From positions 58,994 to 122,993 of the forward strand of contig JAOUOP010000019.1 in the NCBI GenBank assembly GCA_029880325.1: a stretch of DNA of 64,000 nucleotides. The letters run 5' to 3'. The translations under genes were made by a program, and so were the position numbers. The DNA comes from Myxococcales bacterium (GTDB lineage Bacteria > Myxococcota_A > Polyangia > Polyangiales > JAFGIB01). The stretch's first letter is position 1; every line of letters begins with the position of its first letter. This document shows positions 7,892-17,492 of this stretch, one piece after another. The notes under the pieces were generated by a model. That model made no database searches, had not been told where the DNA came from, and saw only the letters and a program-made list of their open reading frames with translations.

Positions 7892-9365
7892 TCCGTCCAC
7901 GCTGCGCGCGCTTGCGACCGCGCTGCTTTTGACCACGTCCTGCACCGGCCGCGGCGGCCCCGATCACGCCGCCTCGGCGACGCCAGCGGCCGAGGAAGGC
8001 AAGGCCGCGGAGGACACCGCCAAACCCAAGGCCGAGCCCACGCAGCTGGCGGGCGAAGCGGCCGAGGTCGACGAGGCCTCGGCGGCACAAGAGCCGGCCA
8101 GGGCGCCCGTCGATCCGGAGCAGGCCCTGGCCTATGACGAAGCCGATCCGCTGGGCGATCTGGAGACCGCAGACGCCCTGGATGCGCCCGCCGGAGTGCC
8201 CTTCGCGAAGGTCAAGGCGCCGGCAGGGGGCTGCGCGGTGGTACACGGCGGGCGCCGGCTGTGGCCCAGCTCCGGCTACGCCGCCGTGGTCGACACCGGC
8301 AGCGGCTTTGCGGTCGCGGGCTTTGGTTCCAAGCCGGGTTCCAAGCCGGGCTCCAAGCCGGGTGCCAAGCCGGGCGTCAAAGCTTCGGACAAAGCTTCGG
8401 ACAAGCCCGCAAGCGAACAGCTCTATCTCCTGCGCGTGCCGGCCGAAGGCCTGGTGGAACCGGTGACGGCCTTTGCCATCGAGCCACCCCATCCCGGCGA
8501 ACGCAAGGCGGGCCCGGGCATCTCGGCGCGCACCGGCGACGATGTGACGGTGGCCTACACCGATGGCGCGGGCGTGCTGTGGGCGCGGCGGCTGCGTATG
8601 GGACGGAGCGGAGGCGGCGCCCGCGTCAAGCTCGCCAGCGGTGTCGACACGCGCTTTTCACCGGCAGTTGCCCACTCCGAAGACAAGACGCTGGTGGCCT
8701 GGACCGAGGGCTCGACGCCCATGAAGACCCACCTGGCGGTGATCTCCAAGGACGATGAAGTGATCGCGCGCCACGACATCACACCGGTCTCCTTCGGCGC
8801 GGCGGCACCGACCTTCGTCGTGGGCGCGCGGCCGCCGGTGGTGATCGTGGTCGACGCCCGCGACGGCATGTCGCCGCTGCTGCGCATCGACCTGGCCAAC
8901 GATGGCACGCCCAGCCCCGGCCAGGTGGCGACGCCGGTGGGCATGGTCTCGAGTCCGCCGCAGCTGGCCGCCGCCTCCACCTCGATGGGCACCTGGGTGG
9001 GCTACACGGGCCTGGGCGGCGCCTCGACCAGCGCCGTCGGACTGGTGGGCATCGCGCCGGTGCCGGGCTCGCCCGAAGCGCTGGTCAAGGGCACCGCCTA
9101 CGGGCAGCTCCACGTGTCGGCCACGGTCGCCGAAAAGAGCGCCATCTTCGCGGCCGACGCGGCCATCGGCGCCGGCAAGCACCCGCCGCGCGAGGTGCGC
9201 GTGCAGCTGGTGGGCGCCGAGGGCGCCGGCACGCCCACGTCGATCCGTGGCCCCGGCGGCCATGCCTCGCGAGCCTCGGTCGCCCGTGACCAAAATGGTG
9301 CCGTGTTGGTCACCTACAACACCGACTCCGGGGTGTACGCGGCGCTTTTGCGCTGCGATGATTGA
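7872..9365 (+). CDS. Putative lipoprotein with KPG repeat
   Basis: I do not recognise a family. The 497-residue protein begins within the end of the helicase gene. A hydrophobic segment, LATALLLTTSC, ends in a cysteine that fits a loose lipobox, so outer-membrane or periplasmic anchoring is likely. Residues 25-95 are Ala/Glu/Pro-rich and disordered. A tandem KPGS/KPGA stretch and two ASDK units (bases 8325-8406) act as a linker. After that come about 300 residues of short beta-strand-like repeats (VVHGGRRLWP, VTVAYTDGAGVLWARRL, TLVAWTEGST, GTWVGYTGLGG), which look like propeller blades. The final CDD tail is acidic. Confidence 0.65.
   Translation: MQAFTIDPSTLRALATALLLTTSCTGRGGPDHAASATPAAEEGKAAEDTAKPKAEPTQLAGEAAEVDEASAAQEPARAPVDPEQALAYDEADPLGDLETADALDAPAGVPFAKVKAPAGGCAVVHGGRRLWPSSGYAAVVDTGSGFAVAGFGSKPGSKPGSKPGAKPGVKASDKASDKPASEQLYLLRVPAEGLVEPVTAFAIEPPHPGERKAGPGISARTGDDVTVAYTDGAGVLWARRLRMGRSGGGARVKLASGVDTRFSPAVAHSEDKTLVAWTEGSTPMKTHLAVISKDDEVIARHDITPVSFGAAAPTFVVGARPPVVIVVDARDGMSPLLRIDLANDGTPSPGQVATPVGMVSSPPQLAAASTSMGTWVGYTGLGGASTSAVGLVGIAPVPGSPEALVKGTAYGQLHVSATVAEKSAIFAADAAIGAGKHPPREVRVQLVGAEGAGTPTSIRGPGGHASRASVARDQNGAVLVTYNTDSGVYAALLRCDD
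8325..8406 (+). repeat. 12-bp tandem repeat inside lipoprotein gene
   Basis: Units of the type GGTTCCAAGCCG are repeated about four times with point changes (encoding GSKP/GAKP). They are followed by two units of AAAGCTTCGGAC (encoding KASD). The in-frame, 12-base periodicity makes this a candidate length-variable linker. Confidence 0.8.
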
Positions 9366-9382
9366 TCGCCAAAGGAGCGAGC

Positions 9383-9835
9383 ATGAAGCTCGAACGCGTC
9401 TCTCCCGAACAAGCCCATCGCCTGATCGAGGAGCAGGGCTACCTGCACCTGGACGTACGCACGGTGCAGGAGTTCGAAGCCGGCCATCCCGAGGGCGCCT
9501 ACAACGTGCCCATCAAGGTCACCACCGAACACGGCATGGCAGATAACTCAGAGTTTTTGTCAGTGGTGCGCGCCTGCTTCGAGTCCGACGCGGGCATCGT
9601 AGTCGACTGCCGCTCGGGCAACCGCTCGCTGGCGGCGGCTCGGGTTTTGATCGAGGCGGGCTTCAGCCGCGTGGTCGACCAGCGCGCCGGCTTCGGCGGT
9701 CGCCGGGGAAGCTTCGGCGAACTCGAGGAAGCAGGCTGGAAGGACAGCGGCTTGCCGGTGGCCTCGAGTGCGACGCAAGGGCGGGACTACGCCTCGCTGC
9801 GGCGGCGGGCGTTTTCGGCGGGTGGCGAGTCCTGA
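9383..9835 (+). CDS. Rhodanese-like domain protein
   Basis: A single-domain, 150-residue rhodanese. The substrate loop is VVDCRSGNRSLAAARVL, with the active-site Cys at about residue 75 in CRSGNRS. The N-terminal LDVRTVQEFEAGHPEGAYNVP is the classical CH2A/B motif. It would carry or transfer sulfane sulphur, for example from thiosulfate or persulfides. AAAGGAG at 9371-9377 sits 5 bases before the ATG and decides the start. There is no signal peptide, so it is cytoplasmic. It follows the lipoprotein stop by 17 bases and may be in the same transcript. Confidence 0.9.
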   Translation: MKLERVSPEQAHRLIEEQGYLHLDVRTVQEFEAGHPEGAYNVPIKVTTEHGMADNSEFLSVVRACFESDAGIVVDCRSGNRSLAAARVLIEAGFSRVVDQRAGFGGRRGSFGELEEAGWKDSGLPVASSATQGRDYASLRRRAFSAGGES

Positions 9836-10207
9836 GGGGTCGCCGTTTGCGCCCGCGGGCAAGGTGCTCAAGCAGTGACTGTCTGTGCCAAAGCCCGACC
9901 GGCGGCGCTGGCGGGCGTTGCTGCCGGAGGGCGTCGCCCACCTTGCGCGATAGTTTGATCGCTCCCGGTTGATTTATCCCATCTCCGCGAAGCCCACGCC
10001 GCTCCTGAAATGATGGGGGGCTTCACATGGTGGGGTGTCGCTGAAACCCGCTGCATCTGCCCTCGAACGCGGCCCACGCGTGTAACCACAAGTCATGCAA
10101 GGGCGCCGACGCGACGCCTTGCAAGGTCGTGTAGGCCGACGAAACGCCTGTGCGTTGCCGTACAAGTTTGCCGTGCCAGTGGTATGCTCTACTGAAGCGG
10201 TCGCTCC
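9836..10207. other. Intergenic region before giant kinase gene
   Basis: No gene is supported here. A 7-bp perfect stem, TGCAAGG...CCTTGCA with a 14-base loop, lies around 10096-10123. A GAAGCCC...GGGCTTC pair lies around 9989-10025. TATGCT near 10183, 20 bases before the kinase ATG, could be a -10 element, but no well-spaced -35 partner is evident. Confidence 0.35.
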
Positions 10208-13200
10208 ATGCAGTCCGAGAGCGAAAAGAGAGCTGTGGACAGCAAAACGCTCCAAACCGGTACGATCGTCGCCGATCGTTACGAGGTTTTGGAGCTGCTG
10301 GGATGCGGCGGCATGGGCGAGGTCTATCGGGTGCGCGATGGGATCTCGGGCGCCTCGGCCGCGCTCAAGCGCCTGCGCGACGTGGCACGCGCGGGACATG
10401 CCGGGCCAGCGCTGCTCTTCGAGCGCGAGTACCACACGCTGCGGCAGCTCGCCCATCCCAACATCGTCAGCGTCTACGACTATGGCGTCGATCGGCGCGG
10501 GCCGTACTACACGATGGAGCTGCTGGACGGCGAAGACCTGCGCTCGCTTTCGCCGCTGCCCTGGCGCCAGGCCTGCGCCGTCTTGCGCGACGTGGCCTCC
10601 GCCCTGGCGATCCTGCATTCCAGGCGCCTGTTGCATCGCGATCTGAGCCCCCGCAACGTGAGGCGTGGCGACAGGGGGCAGACCAAGCTCTTCGACTTCG
10701 GGACGCTGGCCACGATGGGGACCCAGGGGGAGCTTCTGGGCACGCCCGCCTACATGGCGCCGGAGATCTTCGACCGCGCACAGCTCGATGCCCGCGCCGA
10801 TCTGTACTCGCTGGGTGCGCTCGCTTACTTCGCCCTGAGTGGGAACCACGCCTACTCGGTGGCGGCGATGCGCGGCGTCCGCGAAATGCGGCGCACGAGT
10901 CCGGCGCCGCTTTCGCGCCATGTGGATGACATTCCGAGTGCGCTGGAGCAGCTGGTGCTCTCGCTGCTCAGCCCCGAGCCGCTGGCCCGGCCGGTGAGCG
11001 CCGGTGAGGTCATCACGCGCCTGACCGCGATCGCGGGGCTCGAAGCCGTCGATTCCCCCGAAGTCGCCAGAGCCTATCTCTGCGCGCCGTCGCTGCTGGG
11101 GCGGGAGCAACAGCTGGAGCAGGTACGCGAACAGATCGAGTATGCCGGGCGCGGTCGCGGCGATGTGACGCTGGTCGAGGCCGACGCCGGCATGGGCCGC
11201 AGTCGCTTCTTGCAGGCGGTCGAATTGGAAGCGGAACTCGCCGGAGCCACCGTACTGCGCAGCGACGGCGAGTCCTGCGCCTCCGTGATGCTGGGAGTGG
11301 CGCGCGCCCTGTACAACCAGCTCGAGCGCGTGATGCCCGAGGCCGCGTCCGAAGCTGCGGGCGCGGAGGCGGTGGCCGGGGCTACGCCAGAAGCGCGAGC
11401 CGCCGCCGAGGATGACGCCGCGGAGCCGAAGCCGCCGACCGAAGCTGCCCACGCCGCGCTGCCCGCAGCGGCCCTGTGTGAGCGCCTGTTGGAGGCCGCT
11501 TCCCGTCGCTCTCTGACCCTGATCGTCGATGACGCCGAGCTGGCGGACGAAGCTTCGCTATCGGTGCTGGCGGAACTCGCCCGCCGCGCTCCCACCCGGC
11601 GCATGGTGCTGGTCCTTTCGGTGCTGCGCGACCGCAGCACGCCCGTGGGCCTCGACGCCATCGCGCGCAACGCCCACAGGTTGCAGCTGTGGCCCCTCGA
11701 TCGCGCGCAAAGCTTTCAGTTGGTGCGCTCGCTCTTTGGCGATGTGCCGCACGCGACGCGCGTGGCCGACTGGATCTACCGGTTGAGCGAAGGCTCGCCC
11801 CGGGTCAGCATCGAGTTGGCCCAGCATCTGGTCGAGCGCGGCATCGCGCGCTACGAGCAGGGAGCGTGGCTGCTACCGGAGTCGCTGCGCGAGCACGACC
11901 TTCCAACCAGCCTCGAACAGGCCCTGGCCGCACGCCTCGAGGCCCTGTCGGCCCCGGCCAAGAGACTGGCCCAGGGGCTGGCCTCGACCACGGTCGCGCT
12001 CGAGCCGTCGGAGTACGCGCTGTTGCTGCACGAGCACGACCAGCGTCAAAGCGCGGCCCTCGAAGCGGTCGACGAGCTGGTGGTGGCAGGGGTTCTGGTC
12101 GCCCAGGGAAGCGCCTTCGGCTTCAGCCAGCGCGGCTACGCCGACGCGGCGCGACGTCTTCTGCCCGAGGAGGCCCGCTCCGACGTCCATCGCCGGCTTT
12201 CGCAAATCGCCGCCCTGCGCAACGACATGATCCGACAGGCCATGCACCTGCTCGAGGCCGGTGACGAGGACGCCGCGGTCGACACCCTGATGGAGCACCG
12301 CGCGGCGTTGGGCGCGACCTTGCAGTTCGACGGCAAGGAACACAAAGGCGCTCCGCAGGGACCGCTGCCGGAGGACACCACCCGCGCCGTGCGCGTATGT
12401 GAACACCTGCTCGAGGTATGCGAGCGCCTGGGCCGCCCACCGGCCGAGGCCTTCGCCATCCGCGGCGCGCTGATGATCTCGGCCTACCACCACGACTTCT
12501 CGCTGGCACTGCCCCATGCCCGCGCGCAGCTCGCCCAGCTGCGGCAGTGCTCGGGTGCCATCTACTGGGAGCGCTTTGCCAATAACGCATCGCTCGACGA
12601 ATGCGCCAAGCGCTGCGTGGCGGAGGCCCAGGCGGTCTATGATGCGACGCCGGTCGCCCAGCGCGTCATTTCACCCCAGGAGGCCCTGGGCGAACTCGTG
12701 GTGGCGGTCGGTCAATGCCAGACGCTGGGCAGACAGGGCTTCGAGATCGAGTTGTTGCGCGAAACCCTGCAGCTGGCGGAGTTCTTCCGCCCGGTCCTGC
12801 CGCGCGCGGCGATCGTTCGAGACGCTGCCGAGCACTCGCTCTGCCTCGCCACCGGCAGGTTGGATGCGGCCGAGACCCTGCGCCGCTCCATGATCGACTA
12901 CTACGATGGTCTTTTGAAAACCGGTGCACCCCTGCATCCCATTTCCAGCCTCGGGCGCGCCATCGCGATGCACCTGGAGGGCCTGCACCGCGCCTGCTTC
13001 GGCGGCGACACGGCCGCGCTCTGGGCGGACAAGTTGGAGCGGACCAATCACGAACACGGGCGCGCCGCTGCGGGACCCACCGAAGGTCACGTCGGCTGGC
13101 GACGGGCCTGGGAGGTGCGGCTTCTGATGCATCTCTACAACGGCGACATCGAAGGCGCCCGCCGGTGTCAGCAGCAGATCGACGAGCTGTCGGTGCGCCA

Positions 13201-14377
13201 CGCCTACACGGCCTACGGCACGGGAACGGCTTTCCTCGAGGCCCAGGCGCACCTGATGTGCGGTGATGTGCTGGGGCTCAAGCAGAGCATCGAGACCATC
13301 ACCCAAATCGTCGACCGCCAGTATCCCGGTTGGCAGCCGGCGCTCGACACTGCATGGGGCGGCTACCACCTGTTGCGCGGTGAGCCGAATATGGCGTTGG
13401 CGCGGCTCGATGCGGCGCTCTCCGAAACCGGCGCCGGCCAGCACATGGCGTGGACCGTGGCGGCCGAGCTTGCGGTCGAAGTGCGGCTCGCATTGGGTGA
13501 TGTGCCGGGCGCCTGGGAGCGCGGGCGCCGGGCGCTGCAGCAGGCCCGCGCGGCGGAACTCGGTTTCTTGGCCGAACTCGGACTCGAGCGCGTCCTGGGA
13601 CTGGCCGAAGCCGCGGCCGGGCAGCTCGAAGTGGCTACATACCGACTTGAAAGCCGCATCGAGCAAGCCCGCGCACGCGGACTGTCGGGTGTGCCGCTGG
13701 GCGTACTGCTCGAAGCCCAGGCGCGGGTCGCGCTGATGGCCGGTGACGACGAAGGCTTCCATCGCTGCGCCCGCGAGACAGCCGAACTCTACCGCCGCGG
13801 CGGCAGTCCCGCGCTCGTCGCCAAGTGCGAACGACTGCTGGGTGAAGCGCGCCGGCGAGGGCGCCTCGATTCGCACGCTCCGGCGGGCGCCTTCGTGCCC
13901 ACGACGCGTTCGCGCGCAGTTCGCAGCCGCGCCCAGATCCTGCTCGAGGAGTGCGAGAGCCGGGAGCAGGCCCTCGATCGCGCGCTGCAGGTCATGCTCA
14001 CTCGCGCCGGCGCAGCCCACGGCTTCCTCTACCGCGTCTGCGACGACGGTGGGCTTGCACTCATCACCTCCTGCTCCGAACGTCCCGCACCGGCCGAGCT
14101 GCGGGAGGGCTTGCGGGACTTCGTCGCGGCCATCGTCGACGACGTGGTCGAGGTGACCATCACCTGCACGGTCCAGGACGAAGAGGCCGGCGGTCCGATC
14201 CGTGTCGTCGACTACACGCCGGTGCTGCTGTCGACACCCCGCGACGGCAGCGACCGCATCCTGGGGGTGATCGCTCTGCACCTGCCAGGCGACCGCGTCG
14301 AGGTGGACTCTGAAATCACTGCCGTGCTGGCCGAGCTGCTGGACGAGACCGCCGCGGCCGAGAGCGCCGCGGGCTGA
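10208..14377 (+). CDS. Giant Ser/Thr kinase with NTPase, TPR and GAF domains
   Basis: A 1389-residue signalling protein. Residues about 20-275 form a Hanks-type kinase: G-loop LGCGGMGEVYRV, ALKRL lysine, HRDLSPRN catalytic loop (about residue 143), DFG in KLFDFGT, and AYMAPEIF. Residues about 290-560 are an STAND/AAA-like NTPase with Walker B LIVDDAEL near residue 437, but the P-loop near residue 325 reads ADAGMGRSR, with Arg for the key Lys. Residues about 620-1220 are helical TPR-like repeats. Residues about 1235-1385 are a GAF-type sensor that starts at QILLEECESREQALDRAL. This kinase-ATPase-TPR-GAF order is typical of myxobacterial giant kinases. It is transcribed alone; ligand and targets are unknown. 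Confidence 0.88.
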   Translation: MQSESEKRAVDSKTLQTGTIVADRYEVLELLGCGGMGEVYRVRDGISGASAALKRLRDVARAGHAGPALLFEREYHTLRQLAHPNIVSVYDYGVDRRGPYYTMELLDGEDLRSLSPLPWRQACAVLRDVASALAILHSRRLLHRDLSPRNVRRGDRGQTKLFDFGTLATMGTQGELLGTPAYMAPEIFDRAQLDARADLYSLGALAYFALSGNHAYSVAAMRGVREMRRTSPAPLSRHVDDIPSALEQLVLSLLSPEPLARPVSAGEVITRLTAIAGLEAVDSPEVARAYLCAPSLLGREQQLEQVREQIEYAGRGRGDVTLVEADAGMGRSRFLQAVELEAELAGATVLRSDGESCASVMLGVARALYNQLERVMPEAASEAAGAEAVAGATPEARAAAEDDAAEPKPPTEAAHAALPAAALCERLLEAASRRSLTLIVDDAELADEASLSVLAELARRAPTRRMVLVLSVLRDRSTPVGLDAIARNAHRLQLWPLDRAQSFQLVRSLFGDVPHATRVADWIYRLSEGSPRVSIELAQHLVERGIARYEQGAWLLPESLREHDLPTSLEQALAARLEALSAPAKRLAQGLASTTVALEPSEYALLLHEHDQRQSAALEAVDELVVAGVLVAQGSAFGFSQRGYADAARRLLPEEARSDVHRRLSQIAALRNDMIRQAMHLLEAGDEDAAVDTLMEHRAALGATLQFDGKEHKGAPQGPLPEDTTRAVRVCEHLLEVCERLGRPPAEAFAIRGALMISAYHHDFSLALPHARAQLAQLRQCSGAIYWERFANNASLDECAKRCVAEAQAVYDATPVAQRVISPQEALGELVVAVGQCQTLGRQGFEIELLRETLQLAEFFRPVLPRAAIVRDAAEHSLCLATGRLDAAETLRRSMIDYYDGLLKTGAPLHPISSLGRAIAMHLEGLHRACFGGDTAALWADKLERTNHEHGRAAAGPTEGHVGWRRAWEVRLLMHLYNGDIEGARRCQQQIDELSVRHAYTAYGTGTAFLEAQAHLMCGDVLGLKQSIETITQIVDRQYPGWQPALDTAWGGYHLLRGEPNMALARLDAALSETGAGQHMAWTVAAELAVEVRLALGDVPGAWERGRRALQQARAAELGFLAELGLERVLGLAEAAAGQLEVATYRLESRIEQARARGLSGVPLGVLLEAQARVALMAGDDEGFHRCARETAELYRRGGSPALVAKCERLLGEARRRGRLDSHAPAGAFVPTTRSRAVRSRAQILLEECESREQALDRALQVMLTRAGAAHGFLYRVCDDGGLALITSCSERPAPAELREGLRDFVAAIVDDVVEVTITCTVQDEEAGGPIRVVDYTPVLLSTPRDGSDRILGVIALHLPGDRVEVDSEITAVLAELLDETAAAESAAG

Positions 14378-14742
14378 GCGCCATGGTCATCAAGCTTTCC
14401 ACGGCCCCCCCCCCCGGCGGCAGCCCGCAACTGGTCGGGCTTCGAGCGTCATCTCGCGCTCGAGGAGGCCGCGATCTTCCCGGCCATCGGCGAGCGACTC
14501 GCGCCCGAGGTTCAGGCGCAGCTCATCGATGAGCTACGGCAGCGGCGGCGGTCACCACCGACTTGACGCGAAGTTATCGCTGCGCGCTACGGCTTGTATA
14601 CAAAGGGCCCTGGTCGAAATAGAGTTGCCAAATCGGCTTCGAGGCGCCCGTCCGGCAAGGCGCGGCGCCGCGCGAATACTCCATGTATTTGAAGGCGGCG
14701 CAACGCAGCTGGACGGGATGGATCGGAGTCGAGTTGGTAACT
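14378..14742. other. Intergenic region: gene remnant plus long hairpin
   Basis: The region carries a hemerythrin remnant (14383-14566), a perfect palindrome TTGTATACAA (14594-14603) and the long imperfect hairpin (14605-14760), each described separately. No intact gene was seen. Confidence 0.6.
14383..14566 (+). pseudogene. Remnant of a hemerythrin (HHE) domain gene
   Basis: From 14426 to the TGA at 14564 the frame encodes FERHLALEEAAIFPAI and then a helix ending LIDELRQRRR. This is the characteristic C-terminal H...E(E)..IFP helix pair of HHE cation-binding/hemerythrin proteins, which normally bind a di-iron site. The N-terminal two-thirds of the domain is missing. A start-like ATG at 14383 is in a different frame (MVIKLSTAP), and the two frames meet at a run of eleven C (14405-14415). 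It is either a deletion remnant or a homopolymer frameshift, real or from sequencing. It is too short to be functional as it stands. Confidence 0.55.
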
Positions 14743-14760
14743 TTATTTCGACCAGGGCCC
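14605..14760. repeat. Long imperfect hairpin element 1
   Basis: The ends are inverted copies: 14605-14631 and 14734-14760 match at 25 of 27 positions, starting GGGCCCTGGTCGAAATA. Both mismatches would be G-U pairs in RNA from the plus strand. Partial pairing continues to a centre at GAATAC-TCCAT-GTATT. The element supplies the last codons and TAA stop of the convergent acetyltransferase gene, and it also lies downstream of the giant kinase gene. It may act as a bidirectional terminator or be a small mobile or REP-like repeat; element 2 at 52766 shares GGGCCC and CGAAATAA. Confidence 0.7.
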
Positions 14761-15191
14761 AAAGGCCCGCTTGGCCTGGGCGTCGAAGCCGATGCGGGTG
14801 TAAAAGGCGTGCGCCCCGTCGCGGTCGGTCGCCGACATCAGCATGACCTTGTAGCAGCGGCGCTCTTCGCAGCGCGCGATCAGCGCTCGCAGCGTGGCGC
14901 TGGCGATGCCGCGGCGTCGAAATTCCGGATCGGTGACCACATTTTCCACCAGCGCGTAGGGGCTGGCCCCGCGCGTGAGGTTGGGCACGATGGCGGCATT
15001 GCAGGCGGAGACCAGGCGTCCATCGACGAAGGCCCCGAGATAGAGATGCTGTGGATCGTCCACCAGGGCGCTCCAGACGCGCTCGAGTTCGGCCCGCGGT
15101 GCCGGCGCGTCGTCACGCTCGTGCAGGTGGTGGTAGAGCGCAAGCAGGGCATCGAGGTCGGCCATCTCGAGTTCGCGAATGGTAGCGGACA

Positions 15192-15192
<1 letters not shown>
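14743..15192 (-). CDS. GNAT-family N-acetyltransferase
   Basis: A 149-residue single-domain GNAT protein. It has the N-terminal IRELEMADLDALLALY, the central beta-strand VENVVTDPEFRRRGIASATL with the acetyl-CoA-binding RRRGIA (motif A Q/RxxGxG/A), and the C-terminal AHAFYTRIGFDAQAKRAF (motif B). It would transfer an acetyl group to an amine; the acceptor is unknown. Its ATG overlaps the TGA of the ABC ATPase upstream, so the two are translationally coupled. Its last codons and TAA lie inside the long hairpin element. Confidence 0.88.
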
Positions 15193-16175
<983 letters not shown>

Positions 16176-16233
16176 GACTGCGCTTGGACAGACGATCCGG
16201 GTGGGTCAGTCGCGGTCGATGGCTGCGTCGGGC

Positions 16234-17364
16234 TCAGGGTAACAAATCGGCCAGGGCGTCGACCACCATCTGTTGCTGGGCGTTGTCCATGGTCGGAAAT
16301 AGCGGCAGCGAAAGGCCGCGCAGGGCGATGGAGGCGCTGGTCGAAAGCTCGATGCCGCGCTGCCGGGCCCGCTCGGCGGCGGCGGCGAATTGCGGCAGCT
16401 GGTGCAGGGCGTAGCTCAGGAGCCCGCTCTGCACGCCGCGCTCGGCCAGGGCAGCCACGAGCGCGGCGCGTTCGGCGGCGCCGCGCCCGGGGGGCAAGAG
16501 CACGCCGAAGGTCTGGTGGTTGGGCCGGGCGTCGGGCGCGGCCCGCTGGGGTTGCAGGCCGAGGGCGGGCAGCTCGTTGAGGTAACGCTCGGCCAGCGCC
16601 CGGCGCCGCGCGACGATCTCGGGCAGGCGCAGCAGCTGCACGCGGCCGATGGCCGCCGCGAACTCGGTCAACCGGTGGTTGCCGGCGGCGCGGGCGAAGT
16701 CGCCGGGCCCGCGTTGGCCGTGATTGCGCAGGATGCGCAGGCGCTGGGCCAGCTCTGGGTCGTCGGTCAGGCACACGCCGCCTTCGCCCGTCGTGATCAC
16801 CTTGCGCGGGTGGAAGCTGCTGCAGGCGATGGTGCCGAAGCGCCCGCAGGGCCCGCCGCCCAGCTCGCTGCCGAGACTGCAGGCGGCGTCCACGATGAGC
16901 GTCAGCCCGGGCAGGGCCTCGGCGATGGCCTCGGCGCGGGCCGGATTGCCGAATTGGTCGATGGCGATGGCGGCCTTGCTGCGGCCGTCGCGGGCGGCGG
17001 CGAAGGCCTCGGGGCCGGCGTTCCACTCGTCGGCATCCACCGCCACCAGCTGCGGCTCGGCCCCCAGCAGGGTGATGGCGTGGGCCGGGCTCGGCCAGGT
17101 CAGGTCCGGGCACAGCACGCCGTCGCCGGGCCCGACGCCCGCCGCCTCGAGCGCCAGCAAAAGGGCGCTGGTGCCATTGGAGACGGCGATGGCGTGGGCG
17201 CGGCCGGTCAGCTCGGCCAGCGCCCCCTCGAAGGCGGCCACCTCGGCGCCCTGCACCAACATCCCCGAGCCCAGCACCGCGGCCACGGCGGCCTGTTCCT
17301 CGGCGCCGAGCCAGGGTCGCGTCAGCGGCACGGCAGGGGTGTTTATCGATGGCTTGTCGGGCAT
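16234..17364 (-). CDS. DegT/DnrJ/EryC1/StrS-type PLP aminotransferase
   Basis: A 376-residue sugar-aminotransferase-family protein. Diagnostic features are VPLTRPWLGAEEQAAVAAVL at the start, GTSALLLALEAAGVGPGD, the PLP-phosphate/Asp region VDAACSLGSELGG, and the internal aldimine Lys in SFHPRKVITTGEGG. The family normally makes amino sugars from keto nucleotide-sugars for surface glycans or antibiotics. The ATG at 17364 matches the family N-terminus; the frame continues upstream but without family resemblance. No glycosyltransferase or nucleotide-sugar enzyme is nearby, but a GNAT lies downstream, and amino sugars are often N-acetylated next. It is divergent from the patatin gene, with 128 bases between the starts. 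Confidence 0.9.
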   Translation of the reverse strand: MPDKPSINTPAVPLTRPWLGAEEQAAVAAVLGSGMLVQGAEVAAFEGALAELTGRAHAIAVSNGTSALLLALEAAGVGPGDGVLCPDLTWPSPAHAITLLGAEPQLVAVDADEWNAGPEAFAAARDGRSKAAIAIDQFGNPARAEAIAEALPGLTLIVDAACSLGSELGGGPCGRFGTIACSSFHPRKVITTGEGGVCLTDDPELAQRLRILRNHGQRGPGDFARAAGNHRLTEFAAAIGRVQLLRLPEIVARRRALAERYLNELPALGLQPQRAAPDARPNHQTFGVLLPPGRGAAERAALVAALAERGVQSGLLSYALHQLPQFAAAAERARQRGIELSTSASIALRGLSLPLFPTMDNAQQQMVVDALADLLP

Positions 17365-17492
17365 GGCACTCCAGCCGCCGATGCTATCACCGCCGCCTTC
17401 TGCGATCCCCTTTGCCAGCGACGCGCCCGCTGGGGTATGCCTGCCGCGGCGGCTGCTCTGATGTCGCACAAGTCCTTGCGGAGGAGAATCCC

